NCBI RefSeq assembly: GCF_036226885.1
Contig: NZ_CP109027.1
Coordinates: 1,178,001-1,242,000 of the forward strand
Source: Streptomyces sp. NBC_00663
GTDB lineage: Bacteria; Actinomycetota; Actinomycetes; Streptomycetales; Streptomycetaceae
Length of the DNA: 64,000 bases
Reading direction: 5' to 3'
Below are positions 1 through 8,070 of the stretch, piece after piece. The notes under the pieces are model-generated. The model saw only the letters and a list, made by a program, of their open reading frames with translations, was not told where the DNA came from and ran no database searches. The position numbers and the translations under genes were made by a program. Each line of letters begins with the position of its first letter. Positions within the stretch are counted from its first letter, which is position 1.

Positions 1-745
1 CGCCTTCAACATCTCCGGCTGGCCCGTGCGGATCATCTCCGAGGCCGCCCGCCGGGTCTCCTTCGCCGGCTTCTCCCGCCTGGCCGACTCACCGCAGGCC
101 CTCGCCCAGGGCTTCAGCCGCGCCCTGGGCGTCCTGATGACCGGCACCGTCCCGCTGTGCGTCCTGCTGGCCGGCCTCGCGGAACCCGTCGTCCGGCTGA
201 TCTACGGCGACCAGTGGGCACCCGCCGCCGCCGCGCTGCCGTGGCTGATGGCCCTCGGCCTGATCCGCATCGGCAGTGAACTCGCCTACGACTGTCTCGT
301 CGCGGTCGGCCAACGCCGCTCGCTGTTCCTGGTGCAGGGCCTGTGGCTGGTCGCCCTGATCCCCGTACTGCTCGTCGCCGCCCGTACGAACGGGACCGCA
401 GGAGTCGCCCAGGGCCATGTCCTGGTCGCCGGCGGCCTGGTGGTGCCGGTGTTCCTGATCGCCCTCGGCCGGGGCGGCGTCGGCGTCGGCCTGATCGCCC
501 GGGCCTGCGCCTGGCCCTTCCTCGGCGGGGCCGTGATGACCGCGGTCGTCCTCGGCCTGGAGCCCCGGTTCGGAGACAGCCGGCTCGCCCTGCTCGCCAT
601 CGGCACGATCGCCCTGGCCGGCTACACGGTGTGCGTCCTGCCCAGCCGCGACTTCCTGCGCGGCGTCGGCCCCGGCGACCGGGCCCACCGCGGCCGGCAC
701 CGGGCGACCGCACCGGTCCGGTCTCCCCAACAGGACTTGAGGTGA
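1..745 (+). CDS. Wzx/PST-like polysaccharide flippase, C-terminal part (5' end outside window)
   Basis: The reading frame is already open at base 2 and ends at the TGA at 743-745, so the beginning lies upstream of the window. The visible 247 residues are a series of long hydrophobic stretches separated by short charged loops. An Arg-Leu-Ile-Tyr-Gly-Asp-Gln-Trp loop resembles the segment found between helices in PST/MATE-type polysaccharide exporters, which flip polyprenyl-linked repeat units across the membrane. The tail is Arg-rich and cytoplasmic. The next gene follows directly, with a GTG overlapping this stop and an ATG six bases after it, so the two are probably co-transcribed. The exporter assignment also rests on the exopolysaccharide genes around it. 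Any multispanning polysaccharide-biosynthesis protein of the MVF superfamily would look similar. Confidence 0.75.
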   Translation, partial: AFNISGWPVRIISEAARRVSFAGFSRLADSPQALAQGFSRALGVLMTGTVPLCVLLAGLAEPVVRLIYGDQWAPAAAALPWLMALGLIRIGSELAYDCLVAVGQRRSLFLVQGLWLVALIPVLLVAARTNGTAGVAQGHVLVAGGLVVPVFLIALGRGGVGVGLIARACAWPFLGGAVMTAVVLGLEPRFGDSRLALLAIGTIALAGYTVCVLPSRDFLRGVGPGDRAHRGRHRATAPVRSPQQDLR

Positions 746-750
746 CCCGG

Positions 751-1869
751 ATGTCACGGCCCACCAGCCGACGCTCACTCCAAGGGCTGCTGCTCGCGGC
801 CTTACTGACGGTCGCGACCGCGGCCTGCTCGGGACCGGAGAACTCCGCCTCGGCGGACTGCCCGAAAGACACATCCTCCTCCTGCCGTACGAGCGCGTCC
901 TCGACGGCGTCGAGCGCCACGCCGTCGGCCGAGATCGGCGACCCGACCGGCACCCCCGCCGCCTCGTCGCCCCCGCCGTCCGCCACGTCCGCCTCCGCGA
1001 CGCCCTCGGCGAAGGAGTCGAGGACGGGCACGCCCGCGGCCCGGACCGGCTGCGCCTCCCCGGGAGCCTGCGGCTTCCCCGACGCCCGCACCACCGGACC
1101 CCGCACCCGCCTCACCCCCAAGAACACCGGGTACAAGACCATCCGAACCGACGGGACGGTCATCCGCGGCCAGGACATCACCGGCGCGCTCGACATCTAC
1201 GCCAACGACGTCACCATCATCGACACCAAGATCACCTCCAACAGCTGGTGGGGCGTCAACCTGCGCCCCGGTTTCAGCGGTCTGAAGGTCCTGCACTCCA
1301 CCATCACCGCCGTACCCGGCACCGGCCCTGACAACGGGGGCGTGGACTACGCGGTGTCGAACATGGGCGGCAGCTCCATCGAGGTCGGCTGGTGCGACAT
1401 CTCGGTGTTCGGGGACGCCCTGTCCATGGGGCAGGGCAACATCCACGACAACTACGTCCACGACATCGAGCCGTTCGTGAACCTCGGCGGCGAGTGGCAG
1501 CACACCAACGCGGTGATCAGCGGCGGCGGCAACACCGGCCACCTGCTCATCCGCCACAACACCCTGCTCAACGCGACCAGCCTCAAGCAGGGCGCCTCGG
1601 GCAGCATCGGCCTGTTCGCGGACGTCGGAGTGGTCCGCAACGTCACCGTCGACGACAACTGGATCGCCGGCGGCGCCTACGCCCTCTACGGCGGATCCAC
1701 GGGCGCCACCGGGATCAAGGTCACCGACAACATCTTCTCGACCGAGTTCCATCCCGCGTCGGGCGGGTACGGCGTGGTCGCGCACTGGAACGAGAAGGGC
1801 GCCGGAAACGTGTGGCGCAACAACCGGCTCTCCGGCGGCCGCCTCGTCACCCCGGAGCCGTCGTCGTGA
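751..1869 (+). CDS. Lipoprotein with right-handed parallel beta-helix domain
   Basis: This 372-residue protein starts with an Arg-containing n-region and a hydrophobic core ending in Thr-Ala-Ala-Cys, with the candidate lipidated cysteine at residue 26. The -3 position is Thr rather than the usual Leu, so lipid attachment is likely but not certain. Residues about 27-110 are a low-complexity Ser/Thr/Ala/Pro linker of the kind that spans the cell wall. The rest has the repeated short Gly/Asn/Asp-rich coils of a pectate-lyase-like beta-helix. Such folds bind or cleave polysaccharide, so a role in modifying the exported polymer is plausible, but no catalytic residues can be assigned. A GTG at 742 overlaps the previous stop and is an alternative start. 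The stop overlaps the next GTG by 4 nt. Confidence 0.7.
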   Translation: MSRPTSRRSLQGLLLAALLTVATAACSGPENSASADCPKDTSSSCRTSASSTASSATPSAEIGDPTGTPAASSPPPSATSASATPSAKESRTGTPAARTGCASPGACGFPDARTTGPRTRLTPKNTGYKTIRTDGTVIRGQDITGALDIYANDVTIIDTKITSNSWWGVNLRPGFSGLKVLHSTITAVPGTGPDNGGVDYAVSNMGGSSIEVGWCDISVFGDALSMGQGNIHDNYVHDIEPFVNLGGEWQHTNAVISGGGNTGHLLIRHNTLLNATSLKQGASGSIGLFADVGVVRNVTVDDNWIAGGAYALYGGSTGATGIKVTDNIFSTEFHPASGGYGVVAHWNEKGAGNVWRNNRLSGGRLVTPEPSS

Positions 1870-2666
1870 GCGGCCACACGGTGCGCCGCGTCGCGCGGGC
1901 TCCCTGGACGCTGCTGAAGGCCGTCTTCGGATGGCTGGTGCTCTTCGAGGCCCGCAACAAGGTCCTGCTGGCACCCTCAGCGTTCCGGCTGCGCCGGGTC
2001 GAGGACGCCGAGGTCCGCCGGCTGGCCGCCACCCTGCCGGCCCCGCCCTCGGCGCTGGTCGCCACGGTCATCGCCACGCACCGCCGTCCCGAGGCACTGC
2101 TCGCCGCGGTGCGCTCGGCCCTGGGGCAGACCGTGCGCGACCACGTCGTGATCGTGGTCGACGACGGCGCCGGACTGCCCGAACTCCCGGACGACCCACG
2201 CCTGTTCGCCGTCTCCCTGTCCCGCAACACGGGCGTGGCGGGCGTCGTGCGCAACGTCGGCATCCGCCTCACGCGTTCGCGGTACGTCGCGTTCCTGGAC
2301 GACGACAACCTGTGGGAACCCGACCATCTGGAACGGGCGTTGACGGTCCTGGACGCCCCCGACGGGCCGGACGCCGTCTACACGGCACTGCGCCGCCTGC
2401 TGCCGGACGGCAGCGAGAAGGACATCCTGTCGGTGCCCTACGACCGGCGCCGCTCCGCCCGTGAGTCCTTCCTGGACACCAACGCCTTCGTCGCCCGCCG
2501 CACCCGCTCCCTGCACTTCAGCCGGCTGCGCCGGACACCGGAGGTGCTGCCCCGGGAGGACTGGGAGCTCATCCACCGCTACGGGCGCGGGCACCGGGTG
2601 CGCCATGTGCCGCATCCGACCGTCCGCTACCTGGTGAACCCGGCCAGCTTTTACACGGACTGGTGA
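1866..2666 (+). CDS. Family 2 glycosyltransferase
   Basis: A 266-residue GT-A fold glycosyltransferase, expected to transfer a sugar from an NDP-sugar onto the lipid-linked repeat unit at the cytoplasmic membrane face. Visible motifs are the N-terminal strand Ala-Thr-Val-Ile-Ala-Thr-His-Arg-Arg, the Val-Val-Asp-Asp-Gly nucleotide-binding stretch, an Arg-Asn-Xaa-Gly segment, and Phe-Leu-Asp-Asp-Asp-Asn, which supplies the metal-binding DxD. A Glu-Asp-Trp-Glu element near residue 230 fits the catalytic base region. About 45 residues precede the catalytic domain and include a short hydrophobic patch (Phe-Gly-Trp-Leu-Val-Leu-Phe). GTG 1866 overlaps the stop of the lipoprotein gene, so the genes appear translationally coupled. 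The sugar and linkage cannot be read from the sequence. Confidence 0.85.
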   Translation: MSGHTVRRVARAPWTLLKAVFGWLVLFEARNKVLLAPSAFRLRRVEDAEVRRLAATLPAPPSALVATVIATHRRPEALLAAVRSALGQTVRDHVVIVVDDGAGLPELPDDPRLFAVSLSRNTGVAGVVRNVGIRLTRSRYVAFLDDDNLWEPDHLERALTVLDAPDGPDAVYTALRRLLPDGSEKDILSVPYDRRRSARESFLDTNAFVARRTRSLHFSRLRRTPEVLPREDWELIHRYGRGHRVRHVPHPTVRYLVNPASFYTDW

Positions 2667-2721
2667 CAGCCCGTGCCCACCCTCCCCTTCTCTCCCGCTC
2701 CGACGTCAGGTGGTTGATCCG

Positions 2722-3399
2722 ATGGCCCCGTCCCGCGCCCTCAGAAACAAGTTCGTCGACGCCCCCGGCTCGCTGGGCGAGCGGATGCGTGTCGCCCGCT
2801 GGGAGCGGTTCCGGCGCTGCTTCCCCGGCATCGAGGGCATGCGGGTCGTCGACCTCGGCGGCACGGCCGACATGTGGCTGCGGGCGCCGGTGCGCGCCAA
2901 GCACGTCCACCTGATCAACCTGGAGGCGCATCCCGCCGACCTGCCCGACTGGATCACCGCGGAGAACGCCGACGTCACCGACCCGGAGATCGCCGCCGAA
3001 CTCAGCGCCCAGGGCGGCTACGACCTGGTGTTCTCCAACTCGACCATCGAGCACGTCGGCGGCCACAGCCAGCGGCAGAAGTTCGTCGCCGCGGTCGAGC
3101 AACTGGCGCCGCTGCACTGGATCCAGACGCCGTACCGCTACTTCCCCGTCGAACCGCACTTCGTGGCGCCCGGCTTCCAGTTCCTGCCGCTGGCCGCCCG
3201 GGCCCGGCTGGTCCGGCGCTGGCCGCTCGTCCACAGCCGCCCCGACAGTCCGGAGTCGGCCATGAACGCCGTGATCAACATCGAGCTGCTGACCCGTACC
3301 GAGATGCGGTACCTCTTTCCGCGGTCGGTGCTCCTCAGCGAGCGGGTGCTCGGTGCCCCCAAGTCGCTCATAGCCGTGAGAACGGAGACCACATGCTGA
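2722..3399 (+). CDS. Class I SAM-dependent methyltransferase
   Basis: About 225 residues. SAM motif I is Val-Val-Asp-Leu-Gly-Gly-Thr, somewhat degenerate compared with the usual DxGxGxG. It is followed by an acidic loop, the Asn-Ala-Asp-Val-Thr-Asp segment, and a motif with Asn-Ser-Thr-Ile-Glu-His that matches the post-motif region of small-molecule and sugar methyltransferases. I chose the ATG at 2722, with AGG about 11 bases upstream; a GTG at 2710 in the same frame is possible. The gene sits between a glycosyltransferase and a second methyltransferase whose ATG overlaps this stop by 7 nt, so it probably O- or N-methylates a sugar or glycan intermediate. The substrate is unknown. Confidence 0.75.
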   Translation: MAPSRALRNKFVDAPGSLGERMRVARWERFRRCFPGIEGMRVVDLGGTADMWLRAPVRAKHVHLINLEAHPADLPDWITAENADVTDPEIAAELSAQGGYDLVFSNSTIEHVGGHSQRQKFVAAVEQLAPLHWIQTPYRYFPVEPHFVAPGFQFLPLAARARLVRRWPLVHSRPDSPESAMNAVINIELLTRTEMRYLFPRSVLLSERVLGAPKSLIAVRTETTC

Positions 3400-4370
3400 A
3401 CAACCTGGTCAACAGACATGACGCGGACCGGCTCCTGCGCAAGGCGCGCAAACTGGAACTCGACTCCGTGCTGGCCAAGTTGCGGGTGCGGGGCGGCGCC
3501 CGGGTGGTGCAGCACTGGTCGCAGGTCGACCCGTCGCTGACCGAGTGGTGGGCGATCCCTTCGGTGATCAAGCGGTGGAACCTGCTGATGACCGGCGACG
3601 CGGAGGTGTCCTTCCCCGAGTACGTGGCGGCCAAGCACTTCGCGCCGCGTACCGATCTGCGGGGCCTGTCGCTGGGGTGCGGGACCGGCGGCAACGAGCT
3701 GCTGTGGGCGAAGACCGGCGCGTTCTCCCTGCTGGAGGGCGTGGACGTGGCGCCGGAACGCATCGACTTCGCCACCCGCGCCGCCGTCGAGGAGGGCCTG
3801 GCCGACACCCTGCGTTTCCGGGTCACCGACGTCAACCGGATGACCGCCGACGGGGAACGCTTCGACGTACTGCTGGGCTTGCAGTCACTCCACCACTTCG
3901 ACCACCTCGACGAGACGCTGCCGCGACTGGCCGAACTCATCGAGCCGGACGGACTGTTCGTGATCGACGAGTTCGTGGGCCCCACGCGGTTCCAGTGGAC
4001 GGACGGGCAACTCGACGCGGCCAATGCCCTGCTGGCACAACTCCCCGCGGAGCGGCGGCGGTTGGCAGACGGGCGGATCAAGCGGCGGGTCGTACGGCCC
4101 AGTCGGATGTCGATGGTGCTGGACGATCCCTCGGAGGCGGTGGACGCGGCGGCCTTGCTGCCGGGGTTGCGGAGGGAGTTCGAGGTCGTGGAGGAACGGC
4201 CGTACGGAGGCACGGTGTTGCACATCGCGTTCTCCGGGATCGCCCACAACTTCCGGGATCAGTCGCCGGAGACGCTGGAGTTGCTGGAGCGGTGTTTTGC
4301 CGCGGAGGATGCGGCTCTGGCGGATGTGGGGCATGACTTCGTCGCGATGGTGTGCCGGCGTCGGGCCTAG
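3393..4370 (+). CDS. Class I SAM-dependent methyltransferase (second copy type)
   Basis: A 325-residue protein with a clear SAM-binding motif, Leu-Ser-Leu-Gly-Cys-Gly-Thr-Gly-Gly. An acidic residue follows at the end of the second strand (Glu-Gly-Val-Asp-Val), then the Phe-Arg-Val-Thr-Asp-Val segment and a Leu-Gly-Leu-Gln-Ser-Leu-His-His-Phe motif. The C-terminal 120 residues form an extra region typical of small-molecule methyltransferases. It is unlike its neighbour at 2722 outside the SAM core, so the pair is not a simple duplication. Its ATG lies inside the previous gene's end, giving tight coupling. It is the last gene of the rightward run and faces the leftward glycosyltransferase, with 13 bases between the stops. 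Substrate unknown; glycan methylation is inferred from context. Confidence 0.8.
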   Translation: MLNNLVNRHDADRLLRKARKLELDSVLAKLRVRGGARVVQHWSQVDPSLTEWWAIPSVIKRWNLLMTGDAEVSFPEYVAAKHFAPRTDLRGLSLGCGTGGNELLWAKTGAFSLLEGVDVAPERIDFATRAAVEEGLADTLRFRVTDVNRMTADGERFDVLLGLQSLHHFDHLDETLPRLAELIEPDGLFVIDEFVGPTRFQWTDGQLDAANALLAQLPAERRRLADGRIKRRVVRPSRMSMVLDDPSEAVDAAALLPGLRREFEVVEERPYGGTVLHIAFSGIAHNFRDQSPETLELLERCFAAEDAALADVGHDFVAMVCRRRA

Positions 4371-4383
4371 GTTGAGAGACGCC

Positions 4384-5283
4384 TCAGGGACCCGGCCTCT
4401 TGCGCAAGGCGCCCGGTCGCGCCAAGGCCGCCGCCGCCGCTCGGCTCGCCTCGCGGCCCAGTGCCGCTCGTGAGGTCTCCCGGAGGAGGACCGCCGCACG
4501 GAACGCCGCCGTGGACAGACGGCCATGCCTACGGCCGTACAGGCGGACCCGGTTGAGGGTGAGCAGCGTCCACAGCCTTGGTGACACCTGGGAGTCGCCT
4601 CCCAGGTGCACCGCCTCGGCGCTCGGTTCCAGCTGGGTCGCATACCCCAGGTCCCCTGCCCTCAGGCAGAATTCCGTCTCCTCCGAGTAGAGGAAGAAGG
4701 ACTCGTCCCACGGTCCGCAAGCGGCCGCGCACTCCCCCGAGATGGCCATCAGCGCGCCCGTCGCCCAGTCGGCGCGCGTGGGCCGCTCGTACGCGGCCGG
4801 GTCCGTGACCAGCTCGCTCAGGGCCGGAAAGCGCCCGGCCCGGGTGTTGCCTATGACCGCCTCGCCCAGCGCCCGCAGCACGGTCGACTCACGGCGCAGC
4901 GAGCGATGCGGCACGTCGTGACCCTCCTCGTACAGCAGGGGTACGGCGATCCCGACGCCGCCTCCGAGACTGTCCACCAGGCGTTTGGCGCAGCCCTGCC
5001 GCATCCTGACGTCGGGGTTGCAGATCAGCGCCACCCCGTGGTCGCCCGCCGCGCCCAGCGCCGCGTTGATCCCCGCCGCATACCCGGCGTTGCGGCCGGT
5101 CTGGACGATGGTGGTGTCCGGGGCCAGTGTGCGCAGGACGTCCACCGTGTCGTCGGCCGAGTCGTTGTCGGCGACGACGAGCCGCCAGTCGAGGCCGGCC
5201 ATGCCGTCGGGCAGCGCGGCGAGGAATCCGGGAAGCACCGCGGCGCTGTTCCAGGTGACGACGATGACGGCGACGGTGCTCAT
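4384..5283 (-). CDS. Family 2 glycosyltransferase, rhamnosyltransferase-like
   Basis: A 299-residue enzyme of the WbbL/rhamnosyltransferase type. Seen motifs are the N-terminal Val-Ile-Val-Val-Thr-Trp-Asn strand, Asp-Asn-Asp-Ser-Ala-Asp-Asp, the Asn-Ala-Gly-Tyr-Ala-Ala-Gly-Ile-Asn segment that distinguishes this subfamily, Cys-Asn-Pro-Asp-Val as the metal site, and Phe-Phe-Leu-Tyr-Ser-Glu-Glu-Thr-Glu as the acceptor/catalytic stretch. It would add a sugar, perhaps a deoxyhexose, to the growing lipid-linked oligosaccharide. The start is ATG 5283, which overlaps the TGA of the upstream Wzz-Wzy-like gene by 4 nt, so the two are translationally coupled. The C-terminus is Arg/Ala-rich. Donor identity is inference from family resemblance. 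Confidence 0.85.
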   Translation of the reverse strand: MSTVAVIVVTWNSAAVLPGFLAALPDGMAGLDWRLVVADNDSADDTVDVLRTLAPDTTIVQTGRNAGYAAGINAALGAAGDHGVALICNPDVRMRQGCAKRLVDSLGGGVGIAVPLLYEEGHDVPHRSLRRESTVLRALGEAVIGNTRAGRFPALSELVTDPAAYERPTRADWATGALMAISGECAAACGPWDESFFLYSEETEFCLRAGDLGYATQLEPSAEAVHLGGDSQVSPRLWTLLTLNRVRLYGRRHGRLSTAAFRAAVLLRETSRAALGREASRAAAAALARPGALRKRPGP

Positions 5284-7307
5284 CGGGACTCCACTAGGTG
5301 GGGGAGCTTGGTTTCGGTCGGCGTACGGGGTGCGGGCACTTCGGGGGCCGCCTGCGCCTCGCGGCGGACGAAGCCGAGGTAGCTGCCGCCCGCGCCCAGG
5401 ACCAGGAAGAACATCCCCGCGTACATGGGGAAGCTGAGCGCGTCGAAGGTGGCGCTGATGACCAGGGCGACCAGGGCCGAGGCGAGGAAGGCCTGGCCGA
5501 GTTCGCGGTCCGAGTCGGTGCGGGCGAGGCGTCGGATGGCGCCGCCGGTGTGCATGCCGGTGATGAAGAGGGCGAAGAGGGCGATCAGGCCCAGGATGCC
5601 CATCTCGGCGAGGGTGAGCATGTACTGGTTGTCCGTGAAGAAGTAGAGGTCCGGGGTGAAGGTGCCGAAGCCCCGGCCGAACCAGGGGTGTTCGTCGAAG
5701 TACGGGACGATCGCGCTGTACTTGACCGTGCGGGCCTGGGTGCTGCTGTCGGAGTTGGACAGGAAGCTGGCGAACAGGTTGGTGATCGTGCCGATCAGGC
5801 CGGGGATGATCACCTTGAACACGGCCACCGAACCGAAGACGAGGCCGATCGCGGCCCAGCGGCGCTGCGGCTTCCAGCGGGGAATCATCACCAGGATCAC
5901 GATGAAGGCGCCGATGATGGACGTCCTGGACACGGTCAGCGGCAGGGCGCCCGCCATGATCGCCACCGGGGCCCAGCGGCGGAGCGCGCCGGCGTGTCGC
6001 CGTACCGGGTCGAAGGCCTGGTGGACGGCGAAGGGGACCAGGATGGCCAGCATGCCCCCGAACTCCAGCGGGTGGGCGGTGGTGGAGCGGGGCCGGGTGA
6101 AGGAGCCGCGGTCCATGGCGCTGATCCCGGCGGTGCTGGACTGGAGGCCGGGGATGTGGATGGAGTCGGCGATGTTGGTGGCGGCGAAGAAGTCGTAGTA
6201 GCCGATCAGGGCGACCACGGTGCCCATGACGACGAGCCGCCGCATCAGGGTCTCCAGCCGGCTGCGCTCCTGGATGCCGGCCGAGGCCAGCACCACCAGC
6301 GCCACCCACACACCGAGCCCGATCAGGCCCCGGTCGGCGCCGAGGACCTCCTCGTGCGAGCTCTCCCGGCTCGCGTCCGCCAGGTAGGACAGGAGTACGG
6401 CCGCGGCGAGCAGGCACATCACCACGCGGACGAGCCGGGTGCCGCGGGCGGGCAGGATGCGGCCGCCGAGCCAGGTCGCGAGGTACCAGAGGAGGCCGAG
6501 GAGGGCGAAGACGTTGGCCGGGGTGCCGACCCCGCCCAGTGCGGGCAGGGTGAGGTTCGACGGGACGAAGAAGGCCAGCGCCAGATAGCCGGTGAGGATC
6601 GTGGTCGCGTCCAGGCGCCGTGCCAGCAGCCCCTTGGGCCGCTCGGGGGGACTGGCCCGGTGGCGCCGGGGGACGTATCCGGGCTGGGCGCGCCCTCGGC
6701 GCCGTACCACCGCGACGCCCTCGGCCAGGATGGACAGCAGGAACGCGCCGACCATTCCGACGATGACGACCGCCGCGATGTTCTGGTAGCGGCTCTTGGG
6801 CTGCGAGACCGGTGTCTGCGGCAGGACGACCGGCGCCGTCTGCACCGCGTAGACCGCGGGCACCTTGGAGGCGGCCTGGAGTGCCTTCAGCTGCTCGCCG
6901 GTGAACTTGGTGAGGGTGGTGGTCTCCCGGAGCACCTTCGCCCGGTCGGTGCCGGTGACGCTCAGGGTGAGCAGCGGGCTGTCGGCGTCCGGCGCGAAGC
7001 CGACCGTGTACCGGTCCGTGACGCCCCGGGAGTGCAACTCCTTGGCCGAGTCGCTCGACTGGAGCGTCCTGATCAGCACGTCCGCGGTGACGACCAGCGA
7101 ACCGCCCGCGTTCGACAGCGGGTTGCCGAAGGTCGGCGCCAGGTCGGCGATCGCCGAGGAGTCGAGGAGCGTGACGGAACTCTGGGACTCGTAGGAGACC
7201 GGGACGGTCCGGAACAGATACCCGCCGACGAGGACGCTGAGCAGCATGAGCGGCACCATGCAGTACCAGCGCCTGCGCATGATCGCCAGGATGTCACCGA
7301 GGCTCAT
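5280..7307 (-). CDS. Fused Wzz-like chain-length and Wzy/O-antigen-ligase-like membrane protein
   Basis: This 675-residue protein joins two functions usually made separately. Residues 1 to about 200 look like a Wzz/chain-length-determinant domain: a short cytoplasmic start, a membrane helix near residues 17-37, an extracytoplasmic alpha/beta stretch, then a Pro-rich end (Leu-Pro-Gln-Thr-Pro-Val-Ser-Gln-Pro) and a second helix. From about residue 245 there are roughly ten more membrane segments with Wzy_C/O-antigen-ligase features, namely an Arg-Thr-Ser-Ile-Ile loop and Pro-Trp-Phe-Gly-Arg-Gly-Phe-Gly-Thr-Phe before a large external loop. It probably polymerises repeat units and sets chain length. 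It is the first gene of a leftward pair and faces a stand-alone Wzz-like gene. Ligase and polymerase activities cannot be told apart by eye. Confidence 0.8.
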   Translation of the reverse strand: MSLGDILAIMRRRWYCMVPLMLLSVLVGGYLFRTVPVSYESQSSVTLLDSSAIADLAPTFGNPLSNAGGSLVVTADVLIRTLQSSDSAKELHSRGVTDRYTVGFAPDADSPLLTLSVTGTDRAKVLRETTTLTKFTGEQLKALQAASKVPAVYAVQTAPVVLPQTPVSQPKSRYQNIAAVVIVGMVGAFLLSILAEGVAVVRRRGRAQPGYVPRRHRASPPERPKGLLARRLDATTILTGYLALAFFVPSNLTLPALGGVGTPANVFALLGLLWYLATWLGGRILPARGTRLVRVVMCLLAAAVLLSYLADASRESSHEEVLGADRGLIGLGVWVALVVLASAGIQERSRLETLMRRLVVMGTVVALIGYYDFFAATNIADSIHIPGLQSSTAGISAMDRGSFTRPRSTTAHPLEFGGMLAILVPFAVHQAFDPVRRHAGALRRWAPVAIMAGALPLTVSRTSIIGAFIVILVMIPRWKPQRRWAAIGLVFGSVAVFKVIIPGLIGTITNLFASFLSNSDSSTQARTVKYSAIVPYFDEHPWFGRGFGTFTPDLYFFTDNQYMLTLAEMGILGLIALFALFITGMHTGGAIRRLARTDSDRELGQAFLASALVALVISATFDALSFPMYAGMFFLVLGAGGSYLGFVRREAQAAPEVPAPRTPTETKLPHLVESR

Positions 7308-7396
7308 CGGCCCTCCCTTCGGTGCAACCCATGTGATCCGGTGGCGACTTGCCCCGGTTGATGCGAGTATCGGGGCCGACGGAAGGAATCCCCGCT

Positions 7397-8053
7397 GTGT
7401 CGCCTCGTGAGGTCGCCGAAGCGCTGTTGCGCCGCTGGTACGTGCTGGTGTTCGCGCTCGTGCTGACGGCCGCCGGAGCGTACCAAGTGCTGCATCCCGC
7501 CCCGCAGTTCCTGAGTTCGGCGGTGGTCGTCCTCAAACCCCCGGTCACGGGGAACCAGCCGAACCAGCTGACGAACCTCCAACCGCCGCTCGCCACCCTC
7601 TCGTACGGCGTCGTCCAGCAACTGGAATCGCCCGCCGGGCGCAAGGAGCTGTTGGCCACCGGTGTCCATGGGGCCTACCAGCTGATCCCGCGCAACAGCG
7701 GCACCAGCGCGACGCCCCGCTACCTCATCCCCTCGCTCCAGGTGCAGGTGAAGGGCGCCAGTGCCACGGAGGCGGACACGGCGGTCAGCCGGGTCATCGA
7801 CGTCTACACCAGGCATGTGACCGCCCTCCAGGAGGCCGAGGGGATCCCGGCCGAGGCGCGGATCAGCGCTTCCGTCCTGGTGGCGCCGAGCGCCGCCCCG
7901 GTGCAGGGCACCCGGACCCGCGCCCTGGCGGGTACGGCCCTGCTCGGCGGCCTCGGCGGCATCCTGGGCACGCTGTGGTTCGACCGGTTCGCGTCGCGCC
8001 GCAGGAGTCGGGAGCCACGTCGTCCTGTGGAGGAGCTCGCCGTGGCGGGCTGA
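7397..8053 (+). CDS. Small Wzz-like chain-length determinant protein
   Basis: About 218 residues with the Wzz layout: a short N-terminus (Pro-Arg-Glu-Val-Ala-Glu-Ala-Leu-Leu-Arg-Arg-Trp-Tyr), a first helix near residues 16-34, an extracytoplasmic middle, and a second helix close to the C-terminus (Leu-Leu-Gly-Gly-Leu-Gly-Gly-Ile-Leu-Gly-Thr-Leu) followed by a basic tail. There is no cytoplasmic kinase domain. I chose GTG 7397 because GGAAGGA lies 9 bases upstream; the frame is open further back, to a TTG at 7349 and an ATG at 7361. It diverges from the Wzz-Wzy fusion and probably works with it to control polymer length. It ends 17 bases before the convergent glycosyltransferase. Confidence 0.75.
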   Translation: MSPREVAEALLRRWYVLVFALVLTAAGAYQVLHPAPQFLSSAVVVLKPPVTGNQPNQLTNLQPPLATLSYGVVQQLESPAGRKELLATGVHGAYQLIPRNSGTSATPRYLIPSLQVQVKGASATEADTAVSRVIDVYTRHVTALQEAEGIPAEARISASVLVAPSAAPVQGTRTRALAGTALLGGLGGILGTLWFDRFASRRRSREPRRPVEELAVAG

Positions 8054-8070
8054 GTGGTTGTTCGCGGGCA

